The notes under the pieces: generated by a model
What the model saw: the letters and a program-made list of their open reading frames with translations, nothing else
Database searches by the model: none
Told to the model about the DNA's origin: nothing
Program-made: the position numbers and the translations under genes
NCBI GenBank assembly: GCA_907164885.2
Contig: OU015496.1
Location: 183,963,874 to 184,027,873 of the forward strand
DNA length: 64,000 bases
DNA from: Dolomedes plantarius
Lineage: Eukaryota; Arthropoda; Arachnida; Araneae; Dolomedidae
Reading direction: 5' to 3'
In this document: one piece after another, positions 1-10,383 of the stretch
Position numbering within the stretch: the first letter of the stretch is position 1
How the letters are laid out: each line of letters starts with the position of its first letter

Positions 1-870
1 ACGAGAGACTGCTGGATAAAGAATTATCTGTTTGAACAGAAGAATCACTTGACTTATTTGTAGACTAATCGGATGAAAGTTTTTATTTGGCCGAAGAATC
101 ATTGTAATGATGCGCCTTCGAATGAATGGAAAATTTAAATAAAAAAATTGGAGAAGTTTTAAATGATCGAAGGCTTGCACAATTACATTTTATGATAAAG
201 AGGGGAGGCCGTCATTGTAAGCTAAATTACAGATAAGAACAGTCTTTTTATGACATAGTCAATTTAAGAATTGTTAATGAGGGCTGTGTGCAGGTGGTGT
301 CTGAAGATCAGTGACGAGATAGCGATGGCTGGCACCAAGATTGACGTTATGTTACAAAGATCCTTTGTAAAGGATTTATGGCAGTTGGGACTAATTTTCG
401 GACCACAAGAACACGTGAGGCGACGTGGAGGATCGAGAAGATTATGTAGTGAGGGCGGATACGAGTTGAGAGAGGAAGCCAATGAGAAAATAAAAGTTAA
501 GGCGAAGCGAATGAGAAGATTTAGGTTTTCCTGATTGGCTGGAGGTTTATATGAGGAGGCGTAGGCAACGAAGAGGAAAGGATAAAAAATCAAATATATA
601 GGACGTACAGAGTTTTAAAAAAAAAGAAAAAAGCAGAGAGAGATTCTTCGATTTGTTTTGCTGACACTGTTGATCCTTCCAGGTGTCTAACGTCTTTCTT
701 TAATAGAGAAACATTCTTGGAACAGCAGACTCTGTCGAGTCTTCCAGGTGTCTATCATCGTATTTGATAGAGAGATTTTTTTGTTGTGCAGCCCTGTCGA
801 GTCTATCTTCGTTTATAAAGAAAAGTTGTTATTGATCCCGTTGATGAAATAAGTTCCTGACCTAGTTGAT
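1..870. other. no gene recognised; short imperfect repeats
   Basis: I see no recognisable protein here. A short open frame near 271-534 (+) has no family features. Around 670-830 a motif beginning CTTCCAGGTGTCTA recurs about 61 bases apart, next to GTCGAGTCT repeats, which looks like decayed tandem sequence leading into the 113-bp array. It could be an LTR or leader of an old retroelement, but I found no primer-binding site or paired LTR. Confidence 0.3.
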
Positions 871-874
871 GAAT

Positions 875-1326
875 GTTACTGAACTACCGTTAATATAATA
901 AAACGATCCGGAACAAAAGCCAAGAGCCCCATGCCGAAGGAGTCATTCTGAACCCGAGTCCTGGTGCAGTCATCATCAGAATTGAACGTTACTGAACTAC
1001 TGTTAAGAGACTAACACGACCCGGAACAGAAGCCAAGAGCCCCATGCTGAAGGAGTCATTCCGAACCCGAGTCCTAGTGCAGCCATCCTCAGAATTGAAC
1101 GCTACTGAACTACTGTTGAGAGACTAACACGATCCGGAACAGAAGCAAAGAGCCCCATGCTGAAGGAGTCATTCCGAACCCGAGTCTTAGTGCAGCCATC
1201 ATCAGAATTGAACGTTACTGAACTACTCTTCAGAGACTAACACGATCCGGAACAGAAGCCAAGAGCCCCATGCTGAAGGAGTCATTCCGAACCCGAGTCC
1301 TAGGGCAGCCATCATAGGAATTGAGT
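875..1326. repeat. 113-bp tandem minisatellite, four copies
   Basis: Unit starts carrying the motif GTTACTGAACTAC (GCTACT in the third) lie at 875, 988, 1101 and 1214, a constant spacing of 113 bases. Each unit then carries CCAAGAGCCCCATGC and CCGAACCCGAGTCCTAG. Units differ by a few substitutions, and the first is the most divergent. The constant period with no indels indicates a fairly recent tandem expansion. The array continues into unrelated AT-rich sequence at about 1327. Confidence 0.92.
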
Positions 1327-1763
1327 GAGTCAAAATAAAATTTTTGATTAGTTCAGATCCCACCGTGTTGAATGAGTTCTTAATGCTGGAATAGTTAGTT
1401 AGAATATTTTTGAAAGGAGTTTTTCATAAGTTAAGTTGTTTTCTTACGCTACCTGAATCTAGTAAAGTACATTGAATAAATATTTTTTTTTGTAAACACA
1501 AAGACTTATGCTAGTGGTGTAGAAATTAGTAAACTGTATCTAATATATATTGATACTGATGAGGAGATGTGTAAAATAATGTAAATTTGTAAATAAATGA
1601 GTTTTTTGTTATTTTACATTGAATTAGTTTTCTTCCTCTTTAGTTTTCTTTAAAAATCTAATTTTTAGGTTAACAATGTTGTGTTCGTATGCTAATTTAA
1701 TGTCCAGAGTCTTGGGTTGGATTCAACAAAATAATTTAACACAACGCACCCAACTACCCTTAA
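1327..1763. other. AT-rich spacer next to BEL/Pao remnant
   Basis: No coding signal is visible. An AATAAA lies near 1474, followed by a T-run. On the minus strand this stretch follows the end of the gag fragment. No protease or reverse transcriptase continues the BEL/Pao element, so the retroelement is truncated here. Confidence 0.4.
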
Positions 1764-2791
1764 TTAAAATATAAAAGTACTAGCCACATAAACTACGAAT
1801 TCACGCCCAAAATAAATAAATTTAGGACAGGCATCACGACAATCATGCAAGAGTGTATGGTGTTCTCTGGCACAATCTTTACAGTGACAGTGACAGTGAA
1901 AAGTAATTTTACATTTCGAAGTATCGTGATTGGCTCTCAAACAATTAAAACAAAGCTTATTCTTTTTCACTAGGTTCCATCTTTCCTGAGTGTTTAAATT
2001 TTTGAATTCGCAACATCTAAGTAATTCGTGATCTAAATTACAAAGTACACAATTACGACCCTTACTGATCTTTGTTACAGCGTTATAGATTACCGAATTT
2101 TTAGAGTTCACGCGTTCTTCTTTAGAATAACTTTCCTTACAAGTTTTCATACTCCTTGCATGTTTTTCTAAAATAGAAACGAATTGCTTGTAAGAGGGAA
2201 TTTCTTTATCTTCTATGGTCAGTTCCCATTGTCTACGAATAGTATCATCCAAACGCTTTTTGAGAAACTGAATAATTATTATTTCGGACAGCTTACCTAA
2301 TTCAAACCCTAAAGCACTTAAGTTACGGATGGCTTCGTTGCAACAATCTAGAATGTCACGAAGAGCTTTAGATGACATTGCATTAACTGGTAAAATGCTA
2401 AAAATGTTTGCACATAAAGCATACGAAAATTCTCTTTAGTTGTCATACCGATTAACAAGAGTTTCCCAAGCTTGAGAATAATTAGTATCAGTAAGAGGAA
2501 ACCCCTTTATAAGTCCAGCTGCTTCTTCCGTAACGGAAGCATGTAAATACTGTAATTTCTGCAGTTGAGTTAGATTATAATTATCGTGAATAGTAGAAAT
2601 GAAAATGTTTTTAAAGCTAAGCCAATTGCTAATATTTCCATTAAATATTGAAAGGTCGAATTTAGGTAAATTTATATTTATTTGAGAATTCTCACTTTGC
2701 CCTGATGCTCCTGAGCAAATGTCTTTCTTAGACCCCCAACTTAAGTTTTCCTATTATATTATCAATATCGAATTGAAGATTAAGGATTTTT
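1764..2791 (-). pseudogene. BEL/Pao retrotransposon gag, 3' part (DUF1759-like plus zinc knuckle)
   Basis: The minus-strand reading contains the DUF1759-type core typical of BEL/Pao gag (LPKFDLSIFNGNISNW, then KLQYLHASV, EEAAGLIKGFPLT and AWETLVNRYDN). It continues through SSKALRDILDCCNEAIRNL to a Cys/His region with a canonical knuckle, CFNCLRANHDTSKC (C-x2-C-x4-H-x4-C), and a HHTLLH motif. An in-frame stop follows RYDN at 2436-2438, so the copy is dead. The reading ends at 1764 without the protease, reverse transcriptase or integrase expected of an intact element. At 2792 it is cut by a Tc1-like element, and the N-terminal part resumes beyond that insertion at 5830-6079. BEL/Pao assignment rests on motif order and is fairly secure. 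Confidence 0.8.
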
Positions 2792-3839
2792 CAGTGGCTC
2801 CCAAAAGTGTAAGTACACTTACGATTTTCAATGAAATAGGGGTATATTCATTAATTAAAATGAATATTTTAGAATGGGTATTTAATAATATGATCTATAA
2901 TCTATTCTTAACAAAACTACATGAAATATTTTGAAAACATAGTAAAACTTTATTTATAAGAAACCAATAATCAAAAAATAACAAAAACTTTATCTCACAA
3001 AAGTTATCGTACACTTGTAAAAAATCTCTTTTTACAAGTGTTTTTCGCAATAAAGGTTTTCGTGTGAATGTCGTGTTTTCGTACTCGAACCTCCAGTTCT
3101 CTCCAAATATGTTCTATTGGGTTTAAATCTGGCGATTGAGGTGGTGTTTTCAAAACTTGTGGACAATTATACAGACAACAGAGGCGAACGTGTGCTTAGG
3201 ATCGTTATCTTGATAAAAAAACAAAGTTGTTTCCAATACCCAAATTTTGGACTGATAATTTTAAATTGTCTCTTAAAATATTTATATAAACAGCATGATT
3301 AATTATGCTGATCAATAAATACCAAATTGCCAAATTGTCCTGATGCTGACATGCACCCCCACACAAGGACACCTCCACCGCCATGCTTAACTGTTCCTAC
3401 TAAGTTCTTGGGATTAAGTTCCTCATGTTTTCTTCTCGATACAATTATACGCCCATCGGAACCAAAAATGGTAAACTTGCTTTCATCGGCAAATAAGACA
3501 TTATTCCAATACGTTTAGGGCTTATTTGTCATTGATAGTACGAAGGATAGCCTAAGCTTTCTGTTTTTCTCATTCACAAAATATTTTCTACGGCAGAATG
3601 CCTATGTAATCCAGCTCCTCTGAGAACTCGTCGAACAGATTCAGGTGAATTCAAGTAGAAAATGTTTCATTAAATTCTGCAGAAACTTACAGCACTGAAA
3701 CGTGGATTTTTCACAAATTTCCTAATTATAAATCTGATCACGTTTTGTTAACTTTGCCAGATGACCTTATCTTACCTTTATCCGATTTTCTTCTTTAAAG
3801 CATGTTATCACATACTGCACGGTAGAATGGGATAAATTA

Positions 3840-5370
3840 CCGTAATTTCGCACGTAAGCGCCGCGGCGCATACGTAAAAAAAAGTTCAAAAATTGTTGGG
3901 AGCGGCACTTACGCCGGTGCGGCGTTTACGCCGATTTCGGATTTTAAAATCTTTTTAGCTTGCGCTTTTCTACTAAAATTGCGCCTCTCTCTTTACTTGA
4001 ACGGACGTTTATCATCGGACATGCGCCAAGTTTGGCGAAACTTCAATGAGTATTGTTACTACCGGCCACGAGAAAACGTCACATTCTTGTGTCTTGTCTT
4101 GCACAGCAAGCGCCGAAAACCTGAAACCTGTGTTGGGTTTTAAAAGAAAACTCTCCCCAAAATAGAATTTCCTAATGACGGTATGATCCGCGCGAACGAG
4201 AAAGGATGGATGAATAAAACAGTAATGCGAGATTTGTTGAACGAAGTCTGGCGGAAAAGGAAAGGGACTTTTTTCAATCCAAAAGGGCTACTTATAATGG
4301 ACTCGTTGAAAGTCCACTTGTGAGAGCCTATTAAAGTTCCATGAATACTGTGTCTGAAAATTTAGCGATAATTCTCAGAGGTTTTACAAAATTACTTCAA
4401 CCACTTGATTTGGCTGTAAACTAAGCATTCAAATACCGAATGCGAAGTCTCTGGGAATCGTGGATGGTTGAAGGTCTACATTCCTACACAAAACGCGGAA
4501 CTATGTGAAAGAGAACTTTCGTAGAAGTCACGAAGTGAGTCTCTCAAGCATGGAAAGGTGTCTTCAGTAAGACAATGCCCAGTTTCAGAAAGGCAGAAAT
4601 AATTGTTCCCAATGCCGGCGACGGTGACAATTCTTCCAACGAGAAAGATCCAGACTACTCAGGGACGAAAATTGATCCAAAAATTTTGTCTCTTTTTAAT
4701 TCCGATATGAAAGATGAGAACTTTGAAGGTTTTGATTGATCGGTAAATCTTACCTGTGTATCTTATATTTTCCTTTTCATCGTTATTAGTATTACCTAAA
4801 GTCTTTATTACTTTTATTCATTCTTGTATGCTTTATGTATTTTACCAATTTTGATATTCGATGATTAAGTTTATGTTTTTATTTTTAATATTTTATCATG
4901 TGTTTCTGTGAAATAAAAATGTGTTTGTGTACCCTTTTAGATTTTATTCCTTTATTGAATTGCACTACGGTAAACGTGTAGTGATACGTGACATTTCATT
5001 ACAAAAAAACAGTTTTAGATAAAGCAAATCTTAGCGGTCCAAAATTACTGTCTACGGCGCTTATAGGGAATGGGGTGTCATTCGCCACTTCTATAAAAGC
5101 TTCTATAGTGTTAAAGTATAATTTATTAAGAGAACTGGTTAAAATATGCCCTATATTGAATTTATTACATTAAAATATATTAGTTTATTACAGATATAAC
5201 CTAAAATCTCTGCTGGTGTCTCAGTACTTGGTTGCGGTACGGTAATTAAGAAACGTTTATGCGCGGCGTTTACGCCGGTGCGGCGCTTACCCCGATTTCG
5301 TTTTTTTTAAAGGAAATATCAGTCCCTGCGGCGCTTACGGTGGGTGCGGCGATTACGTGCGAAATTACGG
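3840..5370 (+). mobile_element. pogo/Tigger-like DNA transposon nested in Tc1-like A1
   Basis: Inverted termini CCGTAATTTCGCACGTAA (left at 3840, right ending 5370) agree over 24 of 25 bases and are flanked by TA on each side (3838-3839 and 5371-5372). The sister Tc1 copy at about 40510 shows the uninterrupted AAATTAAGTAAT site, so insertion with TA duplication is directly visible. Subterminal GC-rich blocks of GCGGCGTTTACGCCG type occur at both ends, unlike the AT-rich surroundings. The interior holds a decayed transposase fragment. Confidence 0.93.
4140..4740 (+). pseudogene. pogo-type DDE transposase fragment
   Basis: Plus-strand reading gives the C-terminal half of a pogo/jerky-type (DDE_1 family) transposase: RANEKGWMNKTVMRDLLNEV, then LLIMDSLKVHL containing the central catalytic Asp, then IPRGFTKLLQPLDLAVNKAF, then a W-x2-WM and AWKGVFSKTMPSFRKA segment. 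The central DNA-binding and N-terminal part is absent and there are internal stops and frameshifts. Proteins of this family cut and paste their element into TA dinucleotides, which fits the TA flanks. This is an inactive remnant. Confidence 0.8.
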
Positions 5371-5829
5371 TAAGTAATTTAGCAATATTCCGAACTGATT
5401 TACCACTACTATGATGAAAAATAATCAATTTTCGAATGCTGTTTGTTGTTTCTTTACGACTACGAGCCATTTTTAAATAATAAATAGAATATTACGGAGT
5501 AGGCAAGCAAAAATCAAAGCCAAACGATATTTTAAATGCCCCCACAATTCAAAACTAAAAAAAGTGCCAGACGATAATTTTAATTATGCATTTCTCCGAA
5601 AATATTTCAGTGTATGATGACATTTGTGAGATAAAGTTTTTGTTACTTTAGGATTATTGGTTTCTTAAAAATAAAGTTTTACTATGTTTTCAAAATATTT
5701 CATGTAGTTTTGTTAAGAATAGATTCTAGATCTTTTATTAAATACCAATTCTGAAATATTCATTTTGATTAATGGATAGACCCCTATTTCATTGAAAATC
5801 GTAAGTACGAACACTTTTGGGAGCCACTG

Positions 5830-6079
5830 TATATGAATAGTCTTGACAAGCTTCGATTTCACTTTCGAATTCATTAACATCTTCAATTGAATTTTCTACT
5901 TCTACATCTGTGTGTTTGATTTGATTAAGCTTATCTACTATTTGCAGCTTCAATCTGCTTAAATCCTCGATTGTAACGTTTTCATATGCTAACTGCTCAA
6001 TAATTATGTTCATCAGTTTAGTTGTTACCATGCAAATAACAGCTCTGTTGTTTTTTTCTTTTTCATACGCAGATGACAT
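5830..6079 (-). pseudogene. BEL/Pao gag, N-terminal part
   Basis: A minus-strand frame begins at a plausible Met (MSSAYEKEKNN, 6079) and runs through a charged, coiled-coil-like stretch (LSRLKLQIVDKLNQIKH; FESEIEACQDYSY) until it meets the terminal repeat of Tc1-like A1. Its partner beyond the insertion (2791 downward) continues into the DUF1759 core. Length, acidity and position fit the N-terminal region of BEL/Pao gag, although this part is poorly conserved in the family. I infer one gag split by the transposon. Confidence 0.6.
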
Positions 6080-6218
6080 TTTGAATATTCGAATGACTAC
6101 AGAATAGAATATAATCAATGCAATCTTCTTTCTTAAATCTATGAATAGAAATCACGGATTCCACTACTAGAGATTTCAAAAGAAGTAAGTTTCACATCTT
6201 TGAATACGAAACGATATA

Positions 6219-6778
6219 CAAGGTGCAGCCATTAATTTCCCGGACTGATCTAATAACTCCAGAAATATTACATGAAATACATACCCATTTAATATGTTTC
6301 TAAGTAACTCCCACCTGCCGTAATGCACTTATGTGCTCGGCTGTTTAAGTTTCAGAAACAATTTTTAAAGACTTCTTTCGGAATGCTCTTTAATGTGGAC
6401 GTCGCCGTTTTCTTGATGGCTTCGACATTCTCAAATCTTGTTCCCTTCAGCAAACTGGCCCAGCATGAGGTCTTGGATATGCAGCATCCTCCATACTCTG
6501 CGAACTTAGCACCGGCAGACTTTTTCTTGTTTCCAAACTGAAAGATTTGCTGAAGGAAACAAAATTTGAGGATATCGAAGCCATCAAGAAAACGGTGACG
6601 TCCGCATTAAAGAGCATTCCGAAAGAGGACTTTAAAAGTTGTTTCCGAAACATATACAGCCGAGCACATGCATTACAGCAGGTGGGAGTTACTTCGAAAC
6701 ATATTAAATGGGTATGTATTTCATGTAATATTTTCTGGAGTTATTAGATCAGTCCTGGAAATTAATGGCCGCACCTTG
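6219..6778. mobile_element. fold-back mariner derivative with ~235-bp inverted arms
   Basis: The ends read CAAGGTGCAGCCATTAATTT and, inverted, CAAGGTGCGGCCATTAATTT, flanked by TA (6217-6218 and 6779-6780). The arms stay complementary for about 235 bases (6219-6455 against 6545-6778), far beyond a normal ~30-base mariner end, and leave only an ~90-base spacer. Both arms contain the 3' end of a mariner transposase, so the frame KKTVTSALKSIPKEDF can be read from the right arm on plus and a near-identical one from the left arm on minus. The spacer encodes HPPYSANLAPADFFLF, the mariner catalytic-Asp region. It lacks the first two-thirds of the transposase. Confidence 0.87.
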
Positions 6779-6780
6779 TA

Positions 6781-7782
6781 TCATGAACGAAATATCTTTA
6801 AAAGGAGTCCTCACTGGTGGCTGCATAATTGGTTGAGCATGGCGGGCTACGTTGTTTTCTTATTGTAGAGCCACTTACTCGAAGATTTGTGAGATCTTAG
6901 AATGGATACGAACACTATTTTAACAATAATAACATTTATATTCAACATTAATTGATGAATACATTAATTTGAATACATGTAGATTTAATAGAATGAAACA
7001 GAATATTTAGATTTAACAGCGCTAACAGAATGGGACGCTTCTCGAATATAAACAGATTGTCTCCTTTTAACGTGAGTTCTTCTTTACAGCACCGCCCCCT
7101 TTCAGGCGTTACCAAATGCGCGTGATGTCTTCTTAAGCCATCATGGGGTTCCGGCGGTGGCCGTCAGGATCCACCAGCCTCTACCCTAAGGTTTCATACT
7201 TTCAATGTGACCGATTCTCCGAAATTAGTTGGTATAATCCTACACATAACTCATCCAACAGATAGGACAAGCCCATGAAAATATTAACTACAAGGAACTT
7301 GAGACTACGGTTATTTGTTATGGATATTCGCTTAATGTTGTACCCCATATAGCTTAAGATGTTAGAAGGGCAGTACAGCAATCACCATGAACATCAATAA
7401 GATTACTGTGGAAATACAAGATAATATAGCTTGTGAATCCCCCTATATAAGCTTGTGAATCCCCCTATGTACGTAGCTTAAGTTTTAGGTTTTATATTAT
7501 GGAATATTTCAAGAATGTTCCACTGCAAAATCCTCACTGAATTATCTCTGGGTGTATTACCTAAATATAATATATCAACTTTCGAGTTAAAACTCATTGT
7601 CATGAATACACAATTAAATTCCCACTTGACGAAATATGAATTACTTTTTTATTCCCCTATATTCTTATGAACGGAACTTGCGAGTGTTCTGATATTTTTG
7701 ACATGCACCTCTTCAAAGCCTTGTTAAATCTCCAAACAGCGAGTCATATAGTATTAGTGAAGAGGTTAGACAAAAGACTTAC
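6781..7782. other. intergenic or intronic, no gene seen
   Basis: No coding region recognised. A 21-22-base direct duplication (AGCTTGTGAATCCCCCTAT) occurs at about 7429-7471. A GC-richer patch at 7085-7200 resembles no family I know. Confidence 0.4.
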
Positions 7783-7935
7783 CCGACTCGGTTGCAGAAG
7801 GTGAAAGCGGGTACTTCCAGGTAAGAAGGTGAACTCTGCTGTATGTCTACGACGGTGGGGTAGGTCCAGTATAAGAAAAGAAACTGAAGAGTCTGGTATA
7901 TGAATCCACCCAGGAAAAGGCACACTGCAGCACAC
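7783..7935 (-). CDS. DEG/ENaC channel, TM1 exon (partial gene)
   Basis: The minus-strand exon encodes a membrane segment followed by the start of the extracellular domain: CAAVCLFLGGFIYQTLQFLF, then YWTYPTVVDI and VPAFTFCNRVG. The order hydrophobic TM1, YP, and FPA(V/F)T(I/F)CN is the hallmark of the degenerin/epithelial sodium channel N-terminus; these trimeric channels conduct Na+ across the plasma membrane. The donor is CGG|GTAAGT at 7783. The acceptor is a pyrimidine tract ending TTTTTTTAAG at 7936. The frame stays open upstream to an ATG at about 7985, so an unspliced first exon (MMAKYAKKSK...) is an alternative. The gene continues leftward, but I could not identify later exons before the window edge. 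Confidence 0.78.
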
Positions 7936-7989
7936 CTTAAAAAAATAAAGAATAACTTACTTTTCTTAGCATATTTAGCCATCATAGAT

Positions 7990-8518
7990 TGGGGGGTCTC
8001 TTCAAAAACTGAATCAGGAATGACAGCGGATCAAAGCTATTGTAAGTCCCTATCGCCAAACGGCACGAATTTGTGATTTCACAATGACGCATATTGCGGT
8101 GGTGTTTAGTGCGAAATATTTAATGAAGATGCCCTAAAAATCTCTGTTTTCACAAGTTTCGAAGTTTACAGCGTATTATTTTCTTCCATTAGAATTAATT
8201 ATTCAGTATGCGTATTAATAAGTCAGCCGTTTAGGATTCGAGCCTCCGAATAAGAGAAAAATTTACTGCCGACAACACCGTGAACAGTTTACGCCATTGT
8301 GAAGAGTAAACAAAGGAAACAATGGAACCAGTTTCGCTTGAATGAGAAATTCACAAATGATTCATGCAACACGAATGTTCAAATATGACATGGCGAGAAA
8401 AAAATTTCCGCGGTAAATTATTCATTATTCATTATTGCGCATAAGAGGGTATTAGATGTACTAATTGATTTAACTTTCTTTTCAAAATATTTGAATAGGA
8501 TTCTTTGATGTTCAATAA
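7990..8518. other. no gene seen upstream of the TM1 exon
   Basis: AT-rich sequence with no recognised exon, promoter or repeat. It would contain the promoter or an intron of the channel gene if the ATG near 7985 is the start, but I see no convincing TATA or initiator element. Confidence 0.3.
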
Positions 8519-9014
8519 TTACAAGATAAAAAGAACTTTTTATATACCACGTTTTTAAATTTTCTGTTGAATCATATAAACTTGACAATTCTATGTATTA
8601 ATAAATACTTTAAATTTTTTTGTTGAATTATCCCATGAAATTTTCAAACATTTATTAATTGAATTACATAAATAAGGTTTTTAAAAACATTAATACCAGA
8701 GCCTACTTGGTTTCCAATTTTTTTTCAAAATCGTCAAACGCCGTTACGCCGAACTACAAGCACTGAATTTGATCGAAGCGCCACCTTGCGGATCGTTTCC
8801 GAAGTAACTTTCCATAAAAAACAAAATTAACTGAAAGTGAATTAAATTCTGCTTAAAGATGTATAAAGTATTAAAAGAATGCATTGTCATCGTGTTCTGA
8901 GCTATTCTAAAAGTTTCAAATGTCTAGCTAGTCGAGAAGTTAGTTAAAATACGATTGCAAGATTTGTACTGGACAAACACACAAACAAGAAAGCGAGTTA
9001 ATAAAAACGTGGTA
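8519..9014 (+). repeat. unclassified dispersed repeat R4, copy 1
   Basis: Starts TTACAAGATAAAAAGAAC, contains TTCTGTTGAATCATATAAAC and a CTAGCTAGTCGAGAAGTTAG block, and ends near AATAAAAACGTGGTAA. Three other copies lie at 29502, 36937 and 42719, all in the same orientation. This copy has an internal stretch (about 8670-8830) unlike the others. No coding capacity is seen; ends are TTAC...GTAA. Confidence 0.85.
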
Positions 9015-9109
9015 AAAATACATGAACTGAAGTCTCAGTCAAATTCAAAATAAATTTTGTCAAAATTATGAAATTGCATCTTCGCGTTCTTGACAACAAG
9101 ATTAAAGTA

Positions 9110-10383
9110 CACTGGTTATCAAAAATTAAGGAAAAGTCACCAAAATACCGATTACTCAAAAAGTTACGCGTAGAATTTAATAAAACTTATACACATATTA
9201 CAACACATAGGTAAGTGTAAAATAGCATAAAAAGAAATCGCCAGACAATTATGGTGTTATAGAAACTAGCATATGTATACAATGAACAAATCGGATGTAT
9301 CAGTTTGGTATTAGAAAAGTACCTTTAAAATAGCGTATGATCCCCCCGAGAAGCAATACAGCTCATACAGCGATGTGAGCCCTGTGCGGTCTCGCGTTAT
9401 CATCCTGTAGCACGAAAGCATCACCTCTTGCCCCGGCATAAGGGCGCACATAAGCATCAAGGATGTCATCTCTATAGGTGTGAGCATTCACATTTGCACG
9501 GGGAAAGACATGGAGGTCTGTGCGTCCACACAAAGACATACCACCCCAAACTCAGACACTGCCTGATCCGTATGCATCTCTTTCACGGACGTGTGATGGA
9601 TGAAAACGAGTTCAAGGTTCTCTCCAAATCAAAATACGCCTACTATCGCTTTGGAGGGTAAACCTTGACACATCCGTAAAGATAACAGCCCTCCGTTGAT
9701 CACGCGTCCAGTGGACATGCCCACTGCAAACGTTCCCACCTATGGCGTGACGTAAGCGGGATGCAAATGGCTGGTAGCCTCGCAAAAAGACCACCTTCGT
9801 GAAGCCTTCTACGCACGGTCGACGTTGATACCAACCTTTCAGAGCTTGCAGCGATGGAGGATCTGCAGACGGAGATTGTAGACGGAGTTGCGGTTCTATT
9901 CCTTCGTGCGCATAATGACAAATATCAGTCATCAGCACTCGTCGTAGCGTATGGCCGTCCTTGGCTGAACCTTCTGGATGCCGAATACGTGGTTAGAAAT
10001 TGTTGCCAAAGTCTATGAAACATAGATGGACTCACATTTAGCCATCTGGCCACTTCTGTCTGACTTTGTCCTGCCTCTAGTCTCCCAATAGCTCGCCATC
10101 GCACTTCTTCGGTCAAATGATGCTTGGAGGTCATTGTTACAATTTGGCTATACCAGATGTCTAATCTCAGCCTCGCAGCGACAATTGTCGCCTTGCTCTG
10201 AGACATGCACTTTTATGATCCTCGCAAATGACGTATTCCGACTGCAGTGCCACTATTTTGCATAATGTAGTATTGTTCAGCCTCTTTTACTTAACAACAT
10301 ATTCAAATTTTAAACAGATTGGCCTAGATTTGAACGTGTTATCCCTGCTTTAGTGATTTTTCCTTAATTTTTGATAACTAGTG
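9110..10383 (-). mobile_element. Tc1-like element, degenerate and internally deleted
   Basis: Inverted termini CACTGGTTATCAAAAATTAA (left) and CACTAGTTATCAAAAATTAA (right, inverted) bound the element; TA precedes the left end. Minus-strand pieces read as a Tc1-type transposase: an N-terminal helix-turn-helix (RWRAIGRLEAGQSQTEVARW, frame ending ~9925), a central FTDVSRFTLQSDSRRILIWR containing the first catalytic Asp (~9612-9680), and LQDDNARPHRAHIAV with the second (~9370-9420). The C-terminal [10 protein letters not shown] region is missing. It cannot encode a working enzyme. Confidence 0.87.

Larger units (their letters stand above)
2792..5829 (-). mobile_element. Tc1-like element A1, degenerate, interrupted by a pogo-like element
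   Basis: Terminal inverted repeats start CAGTGGCTCCCAAAAGTG at both ends and extend inward for about 200 bases; TA follows the right end. The interior matches the better copy at 39323-40974. Minus-strand transposase pieces are recognisable: an N-terminal MARSRKETTNSIRKL followed by a helix-turn-helix near 5400-5470, and catalytic-region remnants near 3060-3560, all frameshifted. The whole is embedded in a BEL/Pao gag. The 1531-base insertion at 3840-5370 disrupts it in the helix-turn-helix region. It is not functional. Confidence 0.88.

Noticed and set aside
271..593. Overlapping open frames on both strands near the left edge
   Set aside because: No recognisable domain; overlapping frames on opposite strands in GC-richer sequence are expected by chance.
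1550..1580. ACTGATGAGGAGATG, resembling a hammerhead ribozyme core
   Set aside because: No matching GAAA with flanking stems of the right spacing; chance match.
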